From Malurus cyaneus samueli (lineage: Eukaryota > Chordata > Aves > Passeriformes > Maluridae): 64,000 nt of DNA. Within the stretch, counting starts at the first letter, position 1; each line of letters opens with the position of its first letter. The stretch covers positions 57,833,020-57,897,019 of the forward strand of contig CM019236.1 of the NCBI GenBank assembly GCA_009741485.1, given 5' to 3'. A model generated the notes under the pieces. It was not told where the DNA came from. It did no database searches and worked only from the letters and a program-made list of their open reading frames with translations. Of the stretch, positions 37,801-51,000 are shown piece by piece. A program made the position numbers and the translations under genes.

Positions 37801-40800
37801 GGCTGAGATGAGCCATTGAGAAAGTATCTTCCTTTTTTTCTTCCTTACTTCTATGAATTGTGTACCTCTTGGAAGTGAAAAGAAAGGCTTTGGCATGAAA
37901 TTGTATTTATATTCCACACATACTCTTAGTTCTTCAGTTTCAATTTTCTAATCTGAGAGCACATCTTGTCTTATAAAGCCTTGTCAAAAAGAAGGACCTC
38001 AAGTATCAAGAGAGACAGGACATCATTTTCCAAAATCATTTTGCAAAGAAGCCTTCAGGTTTTTAACAACATTTTGTCTATAACCACTCTGGAAAATGAG
38101 AAAAATAAACTTGAAGAAAGGTTGGAACAAAGGTCCTGTAGTACTTCAGTTGTGCATCTATACAACGCATTTCTCTGAGCTGTTTCAGTACAGCTCTTTT
38201 TAGAAAGAACAAAAGTTCACTCAACTCTACTTCATGGAACAAAGTCTCAGCTGGGGAGACAACTTTTATTTTAAGTATCTGCTGGACTGTGACTGCAGAA
38301 TGGAAATTAAGGGTGCCTATTTCTGTAATCCAGATTTGTTTTTAAAACTGACAAAGCTTGTCTCTGCAGGGCTGTGACTGTATTTACACCAGAGCAGCAC
38401 ATAGTGCTGGATTTGTGCGTTTTGGTGGAGGATGAGAAACAGAAGAATGCTGCTGCTAGCTGTAAGAACTTTTCCGGAAGGGGCAGTAAATCACACCCAC
38501 AGAATAACAGGGATTCTCTGGACTGTTGATAAAAATTATATTTTGTTTTTCTAAGTGAAAGGAACACATTAGCTTTTCCTTCCCTCATTGCTGGTAAATT
38601 GAACTTTGTAGCTGTAAGAAGTAGTAGTAAGAAAAGGTGGTGGGAAGCTCAGTGTGATCCTGAAACACCCAAGGAGGCTTTTGGGCAGAGATGACCACCA
38701 CTCCTTGTCTGTGCCTAAAACTGGTGTGGAGTAAAACTGGGGATGCATGAACTTGGATAAAAATAAGGGATATAAACTGAAGTGTTGTTCTTTTGGGAGT
38801 ATGTTAAATCCTACTAGCCCCAACATGAGGATAACCTCTAGAAATACTTACTGCTGCCTGGTGGGTCACCTCTTGACTTTGGATGAGCTGTTCCCTGACA
38901 CAGTCATCACTGATCTTTCCCAGAAGTTAAATAACCTGGTGAGACAGGTAATCCATCTGAAAATCCAATTATCTAATTCTTTTATTTTTGTTTATAAAGC
39001 AAACTTCTTTGGAGATTACAGTGTTGTCTTAATCCTTGCAGTTACCCAGTGCAATAAGTGACACACATGCCCTTTAGCAATTTCTGTGGTATTAAATCCA
39101 ACAAAAGACAATCAAACCAGTTCCTGGAATTAAAAAAAAAAGAACAAGACTGAAGCTTTGAGATGTGTAATAAGACTTTTTCCTCAGTAGAAACATTTTT
39201 TTACCCTACTACCTGAGCTACAATTAAAAAGATTATATTTAATACCCATCAACACCTCCCAAAATTTAAAATAATTATGTTGGTCTTTGAATTAACAATA
39301 TGGTGTTTGTCACTAATAACATGCATGCATGCATGGTTGATTAATGAAAGGACATTTAAAGAGTTGAGTCAGAGAAAAAAATAAATGAACTCAGAAAACC
39401 TGTGCTAGATTCTGAGCATATGTTTCATATTTCTGTTCTGCCCGAAGTTTCACTGAACTCTTCTGAAACTAGGGTGTTGACAGATTCTCGGGGGAGGTAT
39501 TTGGTGAAGGAGAGGACTTTTGTGGAATGTCTTGACCATCAAATCAGAGATGTATTTTTTCTGATGTTGGATCTAGACTAGTCTGAAATTCTTTTAAGTC
39601 ACAGCCTTGCTGCAGCCAAAACCTGTGCACTGCTAACATGCTCCGTTAAAATATTAATGAAATTTTTGGAAATTAAAATTTTTATAAATTTAAATTATTG
39701 CCTCTCTTACCTCTCACCCTGTCTTACCTACCCCCAGGTAACAGACCTGTTAGTGACTTTGTTCTATGTGCGTGACAGCCATACATATAAAAAAAAGATG
39801 TCAGAAGTTACAGATTTTGTAAAACTTGTTTGTTCGGTTCAGACACCAGAACTAAGGCAGTGATAGCCAGTGTGCAGCTCTTAGAGAGAATCAGACACAG
39901 GCTCCTAATAGGTAACACCCTTCTAGAAAACCAGTAACACATTGGTTGGGAAGAATCACAGTAGACTGGTTTTTACCTACAAAAGGAGGAAATAACATTT
40001 TGGGCCAAACCTGCCATATTTATTTCTCCTTTCTTTTATCGTCGTAGTCCTGAATCTGGCCGTCCTGACCTCAGAGACTCAAAGCCAAACAATCCTGTGA
40101 ATATCAAGAGCCAGAAAGGAGCATCAGACGTGTGGTATGACATACATAAGGCTTGGTTAATGACAATTGATTTTTAGATTGTAAACGTTTTCCCAGTCTT
40201 TGAACATCAGTAAAAACACTGGAAGTTTTGAAGTTTGCATGCTGCCATCGCAGCAGTCCACAGAGGCCTAACAAAAGGAGCAGCAACCTCACCAAAATTC
40301 ACTTCTGTTTTTGTCCTCACAATGGTCTTTATGCTTTAATACTCTGGGGACCTGAGAAAAACAATGCTCCAGGAAATATCTGAGGAGAAAACCTTCCTCT
40401 CACAAATAATATCTTTTACAAGCTGTTAGTTGTCCTCACAAGTTTATTTTACAGTGTTATGCATACTAATATTTCAGTCCTTCACAGATCTAAGAGAATG
40501 TAATTACTATTGTGAGAACTATGGTTACATTATTATCACAATTTAACCTTGCAGATTGCTTTCAAATACTTTGGTTTTAGCTGGTAACCCATCCATGAGG
40601 TCTAACTGTACCTTTTTCTGATTAATTAGACAGTTCCTATGTCCCAGCCTTTGTACAGTAAACCACCTCATTTATTAGGGCTAGCTTTTTCTGGCTGTGC
40701 TTCCAAAAACTAGAAAAGATCAAAATTTCCTTTACAACATACCGGATGCTGCTGATGTCTGGTGATTTTTCACCCTCACCACTGCTGGTCACCTTGCCAT

Positions 40801-41406
40801 GGACCCCATCACCATCATCACAGAAGAGCCTTGGGCAAAGCCCCCAGGCCCTGCCAATCCCTGCTGCAGACAGCACCCCATCCCTCTGAGATGGCTGCAT
40901 TCCCTACCACCTGGGAGCAGCTGCAGCATTGTGCTCAAAACCCTGTTTGGTTTTTTTATGGCACAGAGGAACCATAACTCACAAACAAGTAAAGTTAGAA
41001 ACGTATTGTGGGGATGATAGGAATGTTAAAAGTGCAATTAATGAATCTTTAACCATCTGTTGGGTGTGAGGGCACTCTGGCTGTGAGATGTGATATGCCG
41101 TTGATTGCAGGGGTTGATTTGACAATCTGCCAGCTCAGGCAGGTGTCCCCTTTCTTCCTCAATGATCCACGTGTGCTCCTCCTGAAGCTGTGTCTTGGCT
41201 GAGCAGGAACACCTCCCCAGCAGCAATGGTGCTGCTCTCTGGTCACAAGGGTGTGTGGGAACTGTGCCCCCCGGCTGGGAGCTCTGAGTGAGCCCAAGGT
41301 CCACTTGCAGAGAATGTAGGAGGGTCAGGCATCGAACACTGAGACACACCTGAGTGAGAAGATGCACAGAGCAGTCTGATGTCAGCTTTTATAAATTTCT
41401 TAGGGC
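34857..41406. other. Intergenic, no gene recognised
   Basis: Non-coding as far as I can see, with one small CR1 3' fragment (36070-36155). A GC-richer patch at about 37140-37400 and another at 40760-40920 look neither exonic nor clearly repetitive. A short CATG repeat lies near 39320. Confidence 0.5.
36070..36155 (-). mobile_element. CR1 LINE, very short 3' fragment
   Basis: ATAGAATGGTTTGGGGTGGA followed by AAGGAACCTTAAAGATCAT and 'CAGACAGGGACATCTTCC' matches the antisense of the last bases of CR1. Only about 85 bp remain. Confidence 0.8.
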
Positions 41407-41816
41407 AATGAAGCTCGGGAAGTGTCTAGAGGGTAAGTTCTATCAGAAATGGGTGAGGGAGCTGGGGGTGTTAGCCTGGAGAAAAGGAGGTTCAGAGGGA
41501 CTTTATCCCTCTCTACACCTGCCTGTCCAGAGGCTGTAGGCTGGTGGGCATTGGTCCCTTCTCCCACTCAGCCAGAGAGAGGATAAAAGGAAATGGCCTC
41601 AGGATGAACCAGGGGAGGTTCAGGTTGGACACCAGGAAGAATTTCTTCACTAAAAGTGTTGTCAGTACTGAACAGGCCACCCAGTGAACGTGTTCAGGAA
41701 ATGACTGGACACAGCACTTAGAGCCATGGTCTGGTTAACATAATGGTGCTCAGTCAAAGGTTGGACTCGATGATCTTGGAGCTCTTCTCAATCTTAATGA
41801 TTCTATGAATCTATGA
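41407..41816 (+). mobile_element. CR1 LINE, 3' fragment in sense orientation
   Basis: Sense-strand CR1 beginning in the reverse-transcriptase C-terminal end ('GAGGGAGCTGGGGGTG', then 'TAGCCTGGAGAAAAGGAGG'). The 3' untranslated blocks follow ('GGGGAGGTTCAGGTTGGA', 'AAGAATTTCTTCACT', 'GGTTGGACTCGATGATCTTG'). It ends in the diagnostic 3' repeat ATTCTATGAATCTATGA, so the 3' end is complete. Confidence 0.92.
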
Positions 41817-43844
41817 TCCAGATCTAATTATTTCAGAATATGAATTCGTAGTATTTCAATCAAATAATTTCTATATGGAAGTCATGGTAATAATGAAATT
41901 AAGACTGAAACACACCCATTCTGCAGTTTTTATCCCCTTTTTCCTGGTGCTCATCTTCCCACTGCTCCCCTGAGTGTTTATGTCAGCAGATTTGGGCCCC
42001 TAGAGAGGGCAATGTCAGAAGCTGTGAGCCTCATGAATCCTTCAGGAGGAAAAAGATATTGATGTCACTGGTTTCTTCTTTCTCTCTCCAGGAGCCACTT
42101 GAAGCCACATGGGCATATTTGTTAACATGAATTTTAAAATCTGGCCCTTTTTTCAGTGGTCTGTAGCATCATACTACATCCAAATTTACTGCATATGGCA
42201 CTCTCTACCTGTGGCAGTTGTCATTTATTTGTTCTTTTTGTCATCTTTAAAACCAATTCTGGCCAGCTCTGGGTCTGCCTTTCTTTAACTGATCTCAGGA
42301 GAGTTGTTGATAGCTGCAGAGCCTCTCTCCAGTGCCGAGCCTGTTCCCCACTTCCTGTCACCCCACGCCTGTACCCCTCTGCACCATATTGTGCATCTCT
42401 GCTTTTCAAGGCCTCTGCTATTGCACCATGCCTGGGTTTCTGTTCCTTATGTCATTGTGTCAGAGGTGTAATTATCCCATTCTGCACAGAGCCACTGCTC
42501 CTTACTACTGGCTGCAAAAAAATGTGGTTGTACTACACATGAGTAAAAGAGATTGATCACCAGCACCTGCTCAATCAGAGAAATTGTTCTCACAGCTGAG
42601 ATGAGAGAAAGGAAGCTGCAGGTCATCAAGAAGTTCAGACAGAACAAGACTGACAAGCTTCAGACCCAAGGTCTTGCAAATTAAATACAAAGAGTAAATG
42701 TGACAACTCTGAGCCCCTGCTGGCTGCTCTGAGCCACTGTGAAAATGCGGAAAGGTACCATTTCTGCCATTTCTACCCTAAAAAAGCCAAATTCCAAGTG
42801 CTTGAAGAGTGTTCCTGTTCCTGAAACTCTTGACAGGGAGGACAGAGGGAGATGTCACTTCTCAAAGGAATTTGATGGAATCAGCATTAAAGAAAAAGAG
42901 ACCTTGCTTGGTTTCCAGGAAGCAGAAATTATATTGGACTGTCAGGACATAGCAGGTCTGGACAAAGGAAGAGCAACAGAATCTGTGATGACAGGATGGA
43001 TGATTACAAGTATAAAACACCTTTTGTGAATGGCCATACAGCACTGTCCCTTAAAAAAACCCCACAACACAAAAGGCACATCATATGAATCCAAAATCTA
43101 AAATTCAGAATGTGTCATTAATGGAATTCTCAGCCAAAAACTATCATGGATCCAATGAAGTTAATATAAAGCTCATGAAACAAGAGAATTTATCTCATTC
43201 ACCTCAAGTCACACTCGAGTGAAGTTCTATGAAATACCACTTTCAGATTACTTTGAACTTTATTAAGTTTTTAACTCGTATAAGTGTAATGATTGCAGGG
43301 TCTTGGGACAACTCGTATCATGTACCTATAAATGAACACATTAATTTATCCAGTGGCTCAATGATTACCCTATGTTCAGCAATAAAGCAGAAAATACTTT
43401 TCTGTTAGAAAATGTAGGAAAGTAAAAAAATCTTTTGTATTAAAATAAAATGAGGGAGAATAATGTCAGTAATGTCAAGCTGATGAATAATGTGTATTCA
43501 ACGTGTCTTTACTGATTTCTGGGAAATTAGTATTAGCTAACCAACTACTGTATCTCTTCAAATCCTGCAGAAAGCATGACGCACATATTTATTTCTAGAC
43601 AAATTTAGCTGAGATAATAACACGAAATTTCTTGTTCTTTGTTTCTTAGAAATTTCTTGGTAGGGACAAATACGTGGCAGATAAGTTTCCATATTGAATT
43701 TAGAATAATGATTAATACAATGTTTGAATAGTTGTCACTTGCTCATCTCTTTTAATTAAAAATAGGAAAAAAAGAAAAAAAAAAAAAAAAACCAAAAAAC
43801 CAGAAAGTAACTCTATAGAAAGAGTTGCTCTTCTTCCTTCCAGG

Positions 43845-44085
43845 AAGGAAACTTCAGCAAAGCTTTTAACAATCTCTCCTATAACCTTCTCATAGATAAG
43901 CTTTGGAAGGTTGGGTGATTGGACATTGAGGTGGATCAATGACTACCCAAAAGGCAGAGCTCAGAGGGTTGTAATCAGCAGAACAGGGGGTCTGTGGTCG
44001 GTGGTATTCCCCAGGGATTGACACTGGGTCCAGCCGTATTCAATTTGTTTGTCAATGACCTCTGTAACGAAACCTGAATTCCTTT
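43845..44085 (+). mobile_element. CR1 LINE reverse-transcriptase fragment
   Basis: Sense-strand decayed reverse-transcriptase sequence. It starts near the 'FSKAF' motif ('TTCAGCAAAGCTTTTAAC') and runs through 'ATAAGCTTTGGAAGG'. It reaches the 'GIPQG..LGP.VFNLFVNDL' motif, equivalent to the CR1 'GVPQGS.LGP.LFN' block. It contains internal stops and is truncated at both ends. Confidence 0.8.
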
Positions 44086-44104
44086 CAGGACAAGGTAAAC
44101 CACC

Positions 44105-44165
44105 CAGATGATCAAAGAAAGCCAGCTGGTGTAATATTTCAGATTTCAGTAAAGCTTTCCATCAG
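44105..44165 (+). mobile_element. Second CR1 reverse-transcriptase fragment
   Basis: 'GAAAGCCAGCTGGTGTAATA' followed by 'TTTCAGATTTCAGTAAAGC' corresponds to the CR1 segment just before and at the 'DFSKAF' motif. It lies downstream of the fragment at 43845-44085, which begins at that same motif, so the two are not one colinear copy. Confidence 0.55.
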
Positions 44166-46263
44166 GACGTGTCCTGGAGCACCAGGAAAGGGCAGGGAAT
44201 GCTCCCTGCGTGGATCCCCAACCCAGGATTAACACTGACAAATCAAGTGAAAGTGAGTGAAGGCTCCTGGGGTGATGGGGCTGCAGTTCTTGCACTGCAA
44301 GGCGAGCTGTGGGACCAGGACTGGCCCCGGGAACCTGGTCCATTCCAGTCTGAAGATTGGTTCACACCTCACCAAGGGGAACCCTGATGCAATCTGATCT
44401 TGCTGCTATCCCTGTGCATTTGAGCAGACAGCTGGAGCCTCCTGAGGTCCTTTACAACCTGAATTACCAAAGAACTCTTCATCTTAATCATTTGTCTGCA
44501 GCTTCCGTGTTCTGAGAACTATGTTGTCCCGTGATTTTTTTACTTCAAAAAAAAAATTGTTTTACTGTTTTACTGCAAAAACCCGTCACAAGTTTGTAAT
44601 ATTTCTCACTAGGAGTAAAAGTCACCAGTCGTTCAAGTAAGAGTTGCACAGACTCACCATTCTTTCATATGTTCTTTGTTGTCATCTGTTTCAAAACACC
44701 AATACAACAGTGAGCCATTGGTATTAACTACCCACATCTCCACTGAAATGTCCACTGCCTGTGTGCCAGCAAACACTGGACTGAGACAATTTCATGCCAT
44801 TACCAAGTGCCCTTTTTGCCTTATAGCCTCTCTCTTGGGTTGTATTTTTTTGCTGCTGGAGAAAGATCTTTTCCAGTAAAAGTCTAAATCCAAAGAATTT
44901 ACATTGTGCAGAAATAAATAAGGCATTCAACTGAAGTAAACACAAATTCAGTTACATGATGTTTACTATAGCTGTGAAATGCTTAGCTCTTTTCAGAGGC
45001 TGGGTGGCTGAAGACCGTGAGCCAGTGCCAAATTCTGTAACTCCCAAGACTAGATGGAAGATCACCTGACTTTGTAGCAACAGAAAAATTATTTTACTTT
45101 TGCTGCATTTTGTCCTTTTGTGTGGTGGCTGTATTCTGTGAGATGCTGAAATATGTACATAATGTACAGATGCTTAGGAATCCAACTGTGCAGAATGTCT
45201 CTTTGGCTTTTGCTTTCTATCAAGTTTCCCTGAGTACAATGAATGATCCCTCCATGGAACAGTCAATACGTACCATCCTGGCAGCAGCCCCAGCCACTCT
45301 CATTTCTATACAGACACAGAAAATAAAAAGCAAACTGCTTTCCCTTGTATCTCTTGTTGCACAAGAGCTGAAAATACAAGATTCAATAAAACGCATTTAT
45401 TTTATTAAGGTAGAGAAAGATCCAAAAGGAAAGATATGTAGTAATATTTTAGATTCCTGAATATATATTCCTCCTTTAGTGTTTACTGAGTCTTCAGAAT
45501 GATTGACTGGAAATATAAAGCCTGATTTTCAACCAGTGGGAGTCAGCTCAGCTCCATTAAGGACCAATTTATGAGGCAAAGTGGCCTCTAAGTGTCAGGC
45601 TTGGTATAAATGCTACACTGAGAATCTTTGGATGGGAAATTCAGCGTAGATATGAAAATTACATTCTTTTATGAGCTGACACAAGACATGAGAGAAAGAC
45701 TTCTTCATTATTAAGAACTGAAATAAAACATAATCGCTCTTCCTAAACAGTTAGCTAATAAAAAAAAAAAATCCACTGAAAATGCTACTCTGAAGCAGAA
45801 GGATGGTATGGAAACATACATGATGCATTCAGTAATTCCACAGAACTTCCCTAAAGCAGAAAACAGTGACTAATCTTTCAAGCCCTGACTTTCAAATATA
45901 AAACCACTCGGTTGCTCAAGTATGTGCCAAAGCTTCTGCAGAAGTAATGTGAGAAAGAATGAAGAACGAGTTTTACCCAGAGTCTAAAGACAGAAAGAAG
46001 GGAATTACACAAAGGAAAAATTCCATTCCTTTTCATTAAGAACAATGGACTAACTTTTTTCAGAATAAAAACATCAGCTTGTTTGTTTGGTCTTCATCAT
46101 GCTATTCTCAGTACACATCACAAATATAACAGATGCAGTCTTACTCTCCCCCTACTAGTGCAGCTGCAAAGATGTGTAATTTGAGTTCCTAGCAGATGCA
46201 AGTTCCATTGCAGTCTCCTCTTGCGGAACTTTTAGTGGGAAAGAAGGCATTTAGTTGGATGTG
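44166..46263. other. Intergenic, no gene recognised
   Basis: AT-rich. A 116-codon plus-strand open frame at 45110-45460 has no recognised homology, no splice context and no CpG promoter, so I do not call it a gene. Confidence 0.5.
46258..46263. repeat. Target-site duplication GATGTG (left copy)
   Basis: Matches 46657-46662 exactly and directly abuts the LTR ends. Confidence 0.8.
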
Positions 46264-46656
46264 TGGCGATTAGGAATGGTGTTCTCCAGTTTAGTGCTCC
46301 CTCTAGAACCCTGCTCTGCTTGGTCTCCCCTCCCTCTCCCTGCTGCAGGCTGGAAAGGGCAAATGGAGACACCAAAGGCAAAGGTTGAGATAAGAACAAT
46401 TTACTGGAAACAGCAATGAGATAAGAAAATGAACGGGAAAAGCACTATATTAATGACAGAACGTACAAAAGAGAGTGATTCACATGGAAAATGCTCACCT
46501 ACATCTGCGACAAGAAGAGATCACTTTTTCCTGGGAAAGGTTCCCTTCCCCCACTCCTGGCAATGACTTGAGGTGGTATAGGATAACCTCTGGGTTCTTG
46601 CTGTGCCCCTCCTGGCTGCTGCAAGAATAAACCCTGTCCTGGCTGGAACTAGGACA
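46264..46656 (-). mobile_element. Solo ERV LTR with 6-bp target duplication
   Basis: A 393-bp LTR, TGGCGATTAGG to AACTAGGACA on the plus strand. Read on minus it begins TGTCCTAG and ends in CA, as retroviral LTRs do. It is flanked on both sides by GATGTG (46258-46263 and 46657-46662), a perfect 6-bp duplication, the length typical of class II (alpha/beta-like) elements. There is no internal sequence. It is related to the segment at 13230-13600. Confidence 0.85.
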
Positions 46657-46662
46657 GATGTG
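46657..46662. repeat. Target-site duplication GATGTG (right copy)
   Basis: Exact partner of 46258-46263. Confidence 0.8.
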
Positions 46663-47439
46663 AAATAAATTCATATATTTTTTTTCCCTTCCTTTCTTGC
46701 CCTCCAGTTACCAAATACCTAAATTCTTCATCTAGGATTCTTCATCTAAAGTCTGTCCAGTCATAGTTTGTTATAATTAAGGCCTTTGAAATGTCTTAGA
46801 GAACAGATCTGTGACCTGAAGCCAGATCTTGACATGGTAGAAATAGCTGCAGCTATTAATGCTAATAGTTATGATTATGAAAGAGCAACATATTAGCTGA
46901 AAGAACAGCTGCTTGTGGAGGCCACTCCTTTGTAAGAGACAGACTGACCTCAGTTTGTCTCTCTACACTGTCCTTGAGGTAAATTAATCTTCCAAATTTT
47001 TAAGTAGAAATCTCATAAGGCCTTAAAGAAAATACTTTGGGGGCAGGAGTTTCAGGGCTAGTATAATAAGCTTTCACATCCTCCGCATTGAAACCGCCTC
47101 TCTGAAACTTTTTATACCTCAGTTGGAGATCTGTTAAGAAAAAAGCTATGAAAAAAACTCTTTTTTTGGCTGTGTGAGCAAGCACCCAATGAACATTGGA
47201 CAGTCACAACAAAAAGAATTGCTGTGAAGTGAAACATATAATTTCAGAGGATTAAATCAGAAAAAAAAAGGGGGAAATGCAGGCCCAGAAGCACTGATTA
47301 GGCTTGCACTTACAAGCTTCTGTACATGCCTTGTGAAACAGATACTGTCTTAGCAGGCACACTTTCTCTGCAAAAGCATGTAATATGTAACCACTCTTAA
47401 AAAACCCTCAAGACTATCTTTAATCAGGTGCATCTGAGC

Positions 47440-48060
47440 ATGATTTAGAGGAATGAGTTATCAACAAAGTGGGTGGTTGCATGTGGGAAGTGAATGAAAT
47501 TATTCGGCAGTGAGGAGTTAACGAATACTGGTGGGTGATGCTATTTTTGTTTAAGGCACACTGAGATGCTGTTAGGATTAATACAGCCTTCAATTAATCA
47601 GTTGCTTAGTCTTGAACCACTATGGAGTATTAGAGGAGGTATCTTCTCAGCCCCAAAACTAGTTCAATTAAGTTACCTTAAAAAGTAATATAGTGCAGCT
47701 CTTCTGATCAACTCCTTCACTGCACAAAGTTGTTTCACAATATAAACCTTCCTTATGACTCTCCTCTCCAGAGAAAGAAATGGTTCCTCATCAGTAATTA
47801 AATAAACTTCTAATATGCACAAAATCTTGTTCTGCTGTATTTTACTGCCAAAAATATTGGTAGGCGTATACTGGTTTCATTTGGTGATGTAATCACAAAT
47901 AAGCGTGGTTAATTGCCTTAATTAGTTGCCTGCTTTTTCTTTTATTGTTTGCCTGTGTCAAAGTAGCCTGTTTTTCAGTTCAAATTTAACTGTTCACCCG
48001 GGGAGTGAAAAATGCAAATGAGGCTCCCTTTGCAGATCAGCCTTCCTTATAATTTGACAC
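47440..48060. promoter_or_regulatory. Candidate conserved non-coding element (enhancer-like)
   Basis: A repeat-free, non-coding, AT-rich segment dense in homeodomain-type cores. It has GGATTA (47575-47580, Otx-like on the reverse strand), several TTAATT and TAATTA-like sites, and a perfect octamer ATGCAAAT (48012-48019). This composition is typical of developmental conserved elements, but such sites occur by chance in AT-rich DNA. Conservation cannot be seen from one sequence. Confidence 0.25.
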
Positions 48061-51000
48061 CTGTTGTTTAAAATCAATTTTGTGATTACATAGAGATTTT
48101 TGAGATTATATAGATGAGGTAAAAGGAAGTCTAACAGCGAGCAAAATCACTGCCCATTGTTTTAGTTCAGCCTCTTCTGGCATGATTCATGATTCCCAAA
48201 AACACAGGGGACTTAGTTTTGCCACAGCAGAACATGCTTTAAGGCAGTGTTTGAGGAGCACCACTGCACACAGCAAGAGATCAGCGGGGTCAGTTGGGAG
48301 ATCCATGACACTTTCCAGTCAGGATCTTGCTTGGATATTTTACGGCTTCCCTGCAGTGACACACCAGACCTGGCATCACAGGAACATGGTTAATTATTTA
48401 AAAGGCTCTAGGTTTTGCTAGCACATGTCTCTGGAACAGCCCAGACACTTCCATCTCCATCAGCTTCCCAGTGCCTGGCACACTGGTTGTGCCGAGCAAA
48501 TGCTTCCGAAGCAGCCGGGTGTTTCCTGGAAACCAGGAGCTGCCACACATCTTTGTTCCCAGGCCACCACCTAACTGACCATACCCACTTGGACTCTCCC
48601 TGGATACTGGCAATCCCCTTCTGCACAGTGAAGTTGGCCTTTCTTCTTGATAATCATCACTGCAATTCTGGATTCCAATTATATTACAGCTCCAAAATCT
48701 CTCTGGCTTCATCAGGGAATCAATCCACCCCGAGACTCCTCTGGAGAACGACACACATCCATGGCCTGCAGTCTTGCAGGCTTGGGAGGTCTGTAGCTGC
48801 AGATATAAACTCATTGTCTAACACACTTTTCAGGAGGTTTACCTAGTGTTTTACCTAAATATCTTGGAAACAGAGCATTTTAAAAGCAAAAAATAGAGTG
48901 AACATCTGTTTCTGAGAATAAAATTAGAAATCATTGCTGATACTATGGGAGTTACAGAACTTGTCCGAGATATGGATGGAAGTTTCTTTTCCTTTCCCTC
49001 AGCCCAGCAAGCGTTTCTGCCTGTATCTGCCTTGGGAGCTGTAGGGTTGGGGCACATCAAAACTTGTGTGATTGCAGAGTCACAGTGTGTAAGTTCTTTT
49101 TCTTAAGTGAACCAGACAAAACAGAAAAAAATATTTTGGCTAGTGCTTACCTGGTTGTCCAGAGATCCATTTCTCTCTCACTTGACAAAGCAATAGGATA
49201 AAACTGCTCTTCCCCTAGACACTGAAGCACTCACTGAGAATCTGTGGTGGGTGCCTCAGCTGTTTTTCTGTAACTCTCTGTGGAGGACTAAGAGAAAAGA
49301 GCCTACTTGATTTGCATAAATTAACTGCCTTTTACAAAGGCTTAGTTGGGTTTTTTTCCCTCCCTGTTGTATCTAATAGGAAAAAAAAAGCCCAAATTAC
49401 AGTGGTTTAACACTGAAAGTGTGTGAATGAGTGTGACATACCAGGGACCAAGATTCTCAAAGCAGACAATCCACCTTGCCTGATCTGCCTTTCTGTCATG
49501 GTGAACTATTTAAAGCATCATACTTGCATATCAAAAGAGCCTGTGAGTCACGACAGAACTTCTGAATCACAGAAAGTCTTGCTTGTGCCATGGATGAAAA
49601 AATAGCTTCACTGTGAATGCGAGCAGGCAGCAGATAATTGAATACCTGTGTGTGTGAGCAGATGTCCAAGGCACAACTTCTACACTCCCAAGAAACAGTC
49701 TGATACTTGATAGTTGCAAGTGTCATGGGGGGACGAGTAAATACTGATAATTCCTGGTTTAAATACAGGTGGCATTCTCCAGTTCATGAAGGGACATGAG
49801 AAATCACTTGAGAGACTGGTGGCATATTCTGCTTCTGCGTGCAGATTGTTCAGGTCCAGAAAGCTGGAGCCTGGAAAAGAGCAGGTAAAGATCTTGGTTA
49901 AGACAATTTCCTAAAAATGAAGGAAGATTCTGGAGATTGGAGACCTGAGTGGGGTGCCAGAGGATGCCCAGTGTCCTCAGCCAGCAGCACACAAGAGAGG
50001 TAACACAGAGGTGACACAGCAGGAGCCCATGTGACATTCTGCCTGACAGCACTGGGTCAGCAGTGACCTCCCTGCTGCAGGTCGAGGTTGAGAGCCTATT
50101 GCTGGAGGAAGAGAGGGTGTAAGTGCGTGGCTCAATCCCCAGATCCTTGATGGGATGTCATTCAATATGCCTCTTCTAGGAAACCTTGACCAGTTGCTTC
50201 ATATTTTTTAATTTAATGATTTTGAAACAATTTCAGAGCTAGGATTTACTAATGCATGCCAGCTGAGGCACACAGATAATTTGGAGTAGAGATACTACTG
50301 CTCTTTTCCACAATCATTGAAAGAAATTATGAAAGAAAAAAGGCACAGCTTTTGCCTCAATGGTTCTGAGTGCTTTTTTCTCTTAAATAATGTTTTTCTT
50401 CTATGGTGAAGTGATAAAATTCAGAAGAGCAATATAAAAAAAAATTTAAAACCTCACACTGACTATTTAGCTGATCTATTTTATCTGAAATAAATCACAA
50501 GGTGGGGTAGCATACACAGTCTGCTGTTGAGCACCCCACTGACTCACGTGAGATTGCAGACACAGTTCTAGCCATGCTGTCCATGTGAAAGTACACTCAG
50601 GTGTATCTCCACCATAACTGGGAAGATACTGCAGCTTGGCTCAACACTCTTCTTACCAGCCATCTGGAAAAAAAAATACGAATTGTCATTGGTGCAGTTT
50701 GCAAAAGACACAGATAGGAAGAGTAGCAAATAAGAGAGTATTCCTTTGTGATTTGGACATCTTGACTGCTCTGTCTCAGAAAAATTGTGCATACATAAAC
50801 AAAAAATACATAAACAAAAAATGCATAAGGTGTATGTTCATGGGTGACTAATGTAGGTTGCATTTATTCTGCAGCTCACTGTGCTATAGGATTGACTGTG
50901 ATCTGTAATCAAGGAAATATGGTTTGTCAATGTAACAGCACAAGCAAAGCGGCAAATACGCTGCTTTGGGCTGTATAAATAGGGACATTACATAACCTCT

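Noticed and set aside
42739..43029. 96-codon plus-strand frame
   Set aside because: No recognised homology, no adjoining exon or CpG promoter.
45110..45460. 116-codon plus-strand frame
   Set aside because: Not recognisable; AT-rich context with no gene structure.
48398..48846. 138- and 143-codon overlapping frames
   Set aside because: Opposite-strand overlap without similarity to known proteins suggests chance openness.
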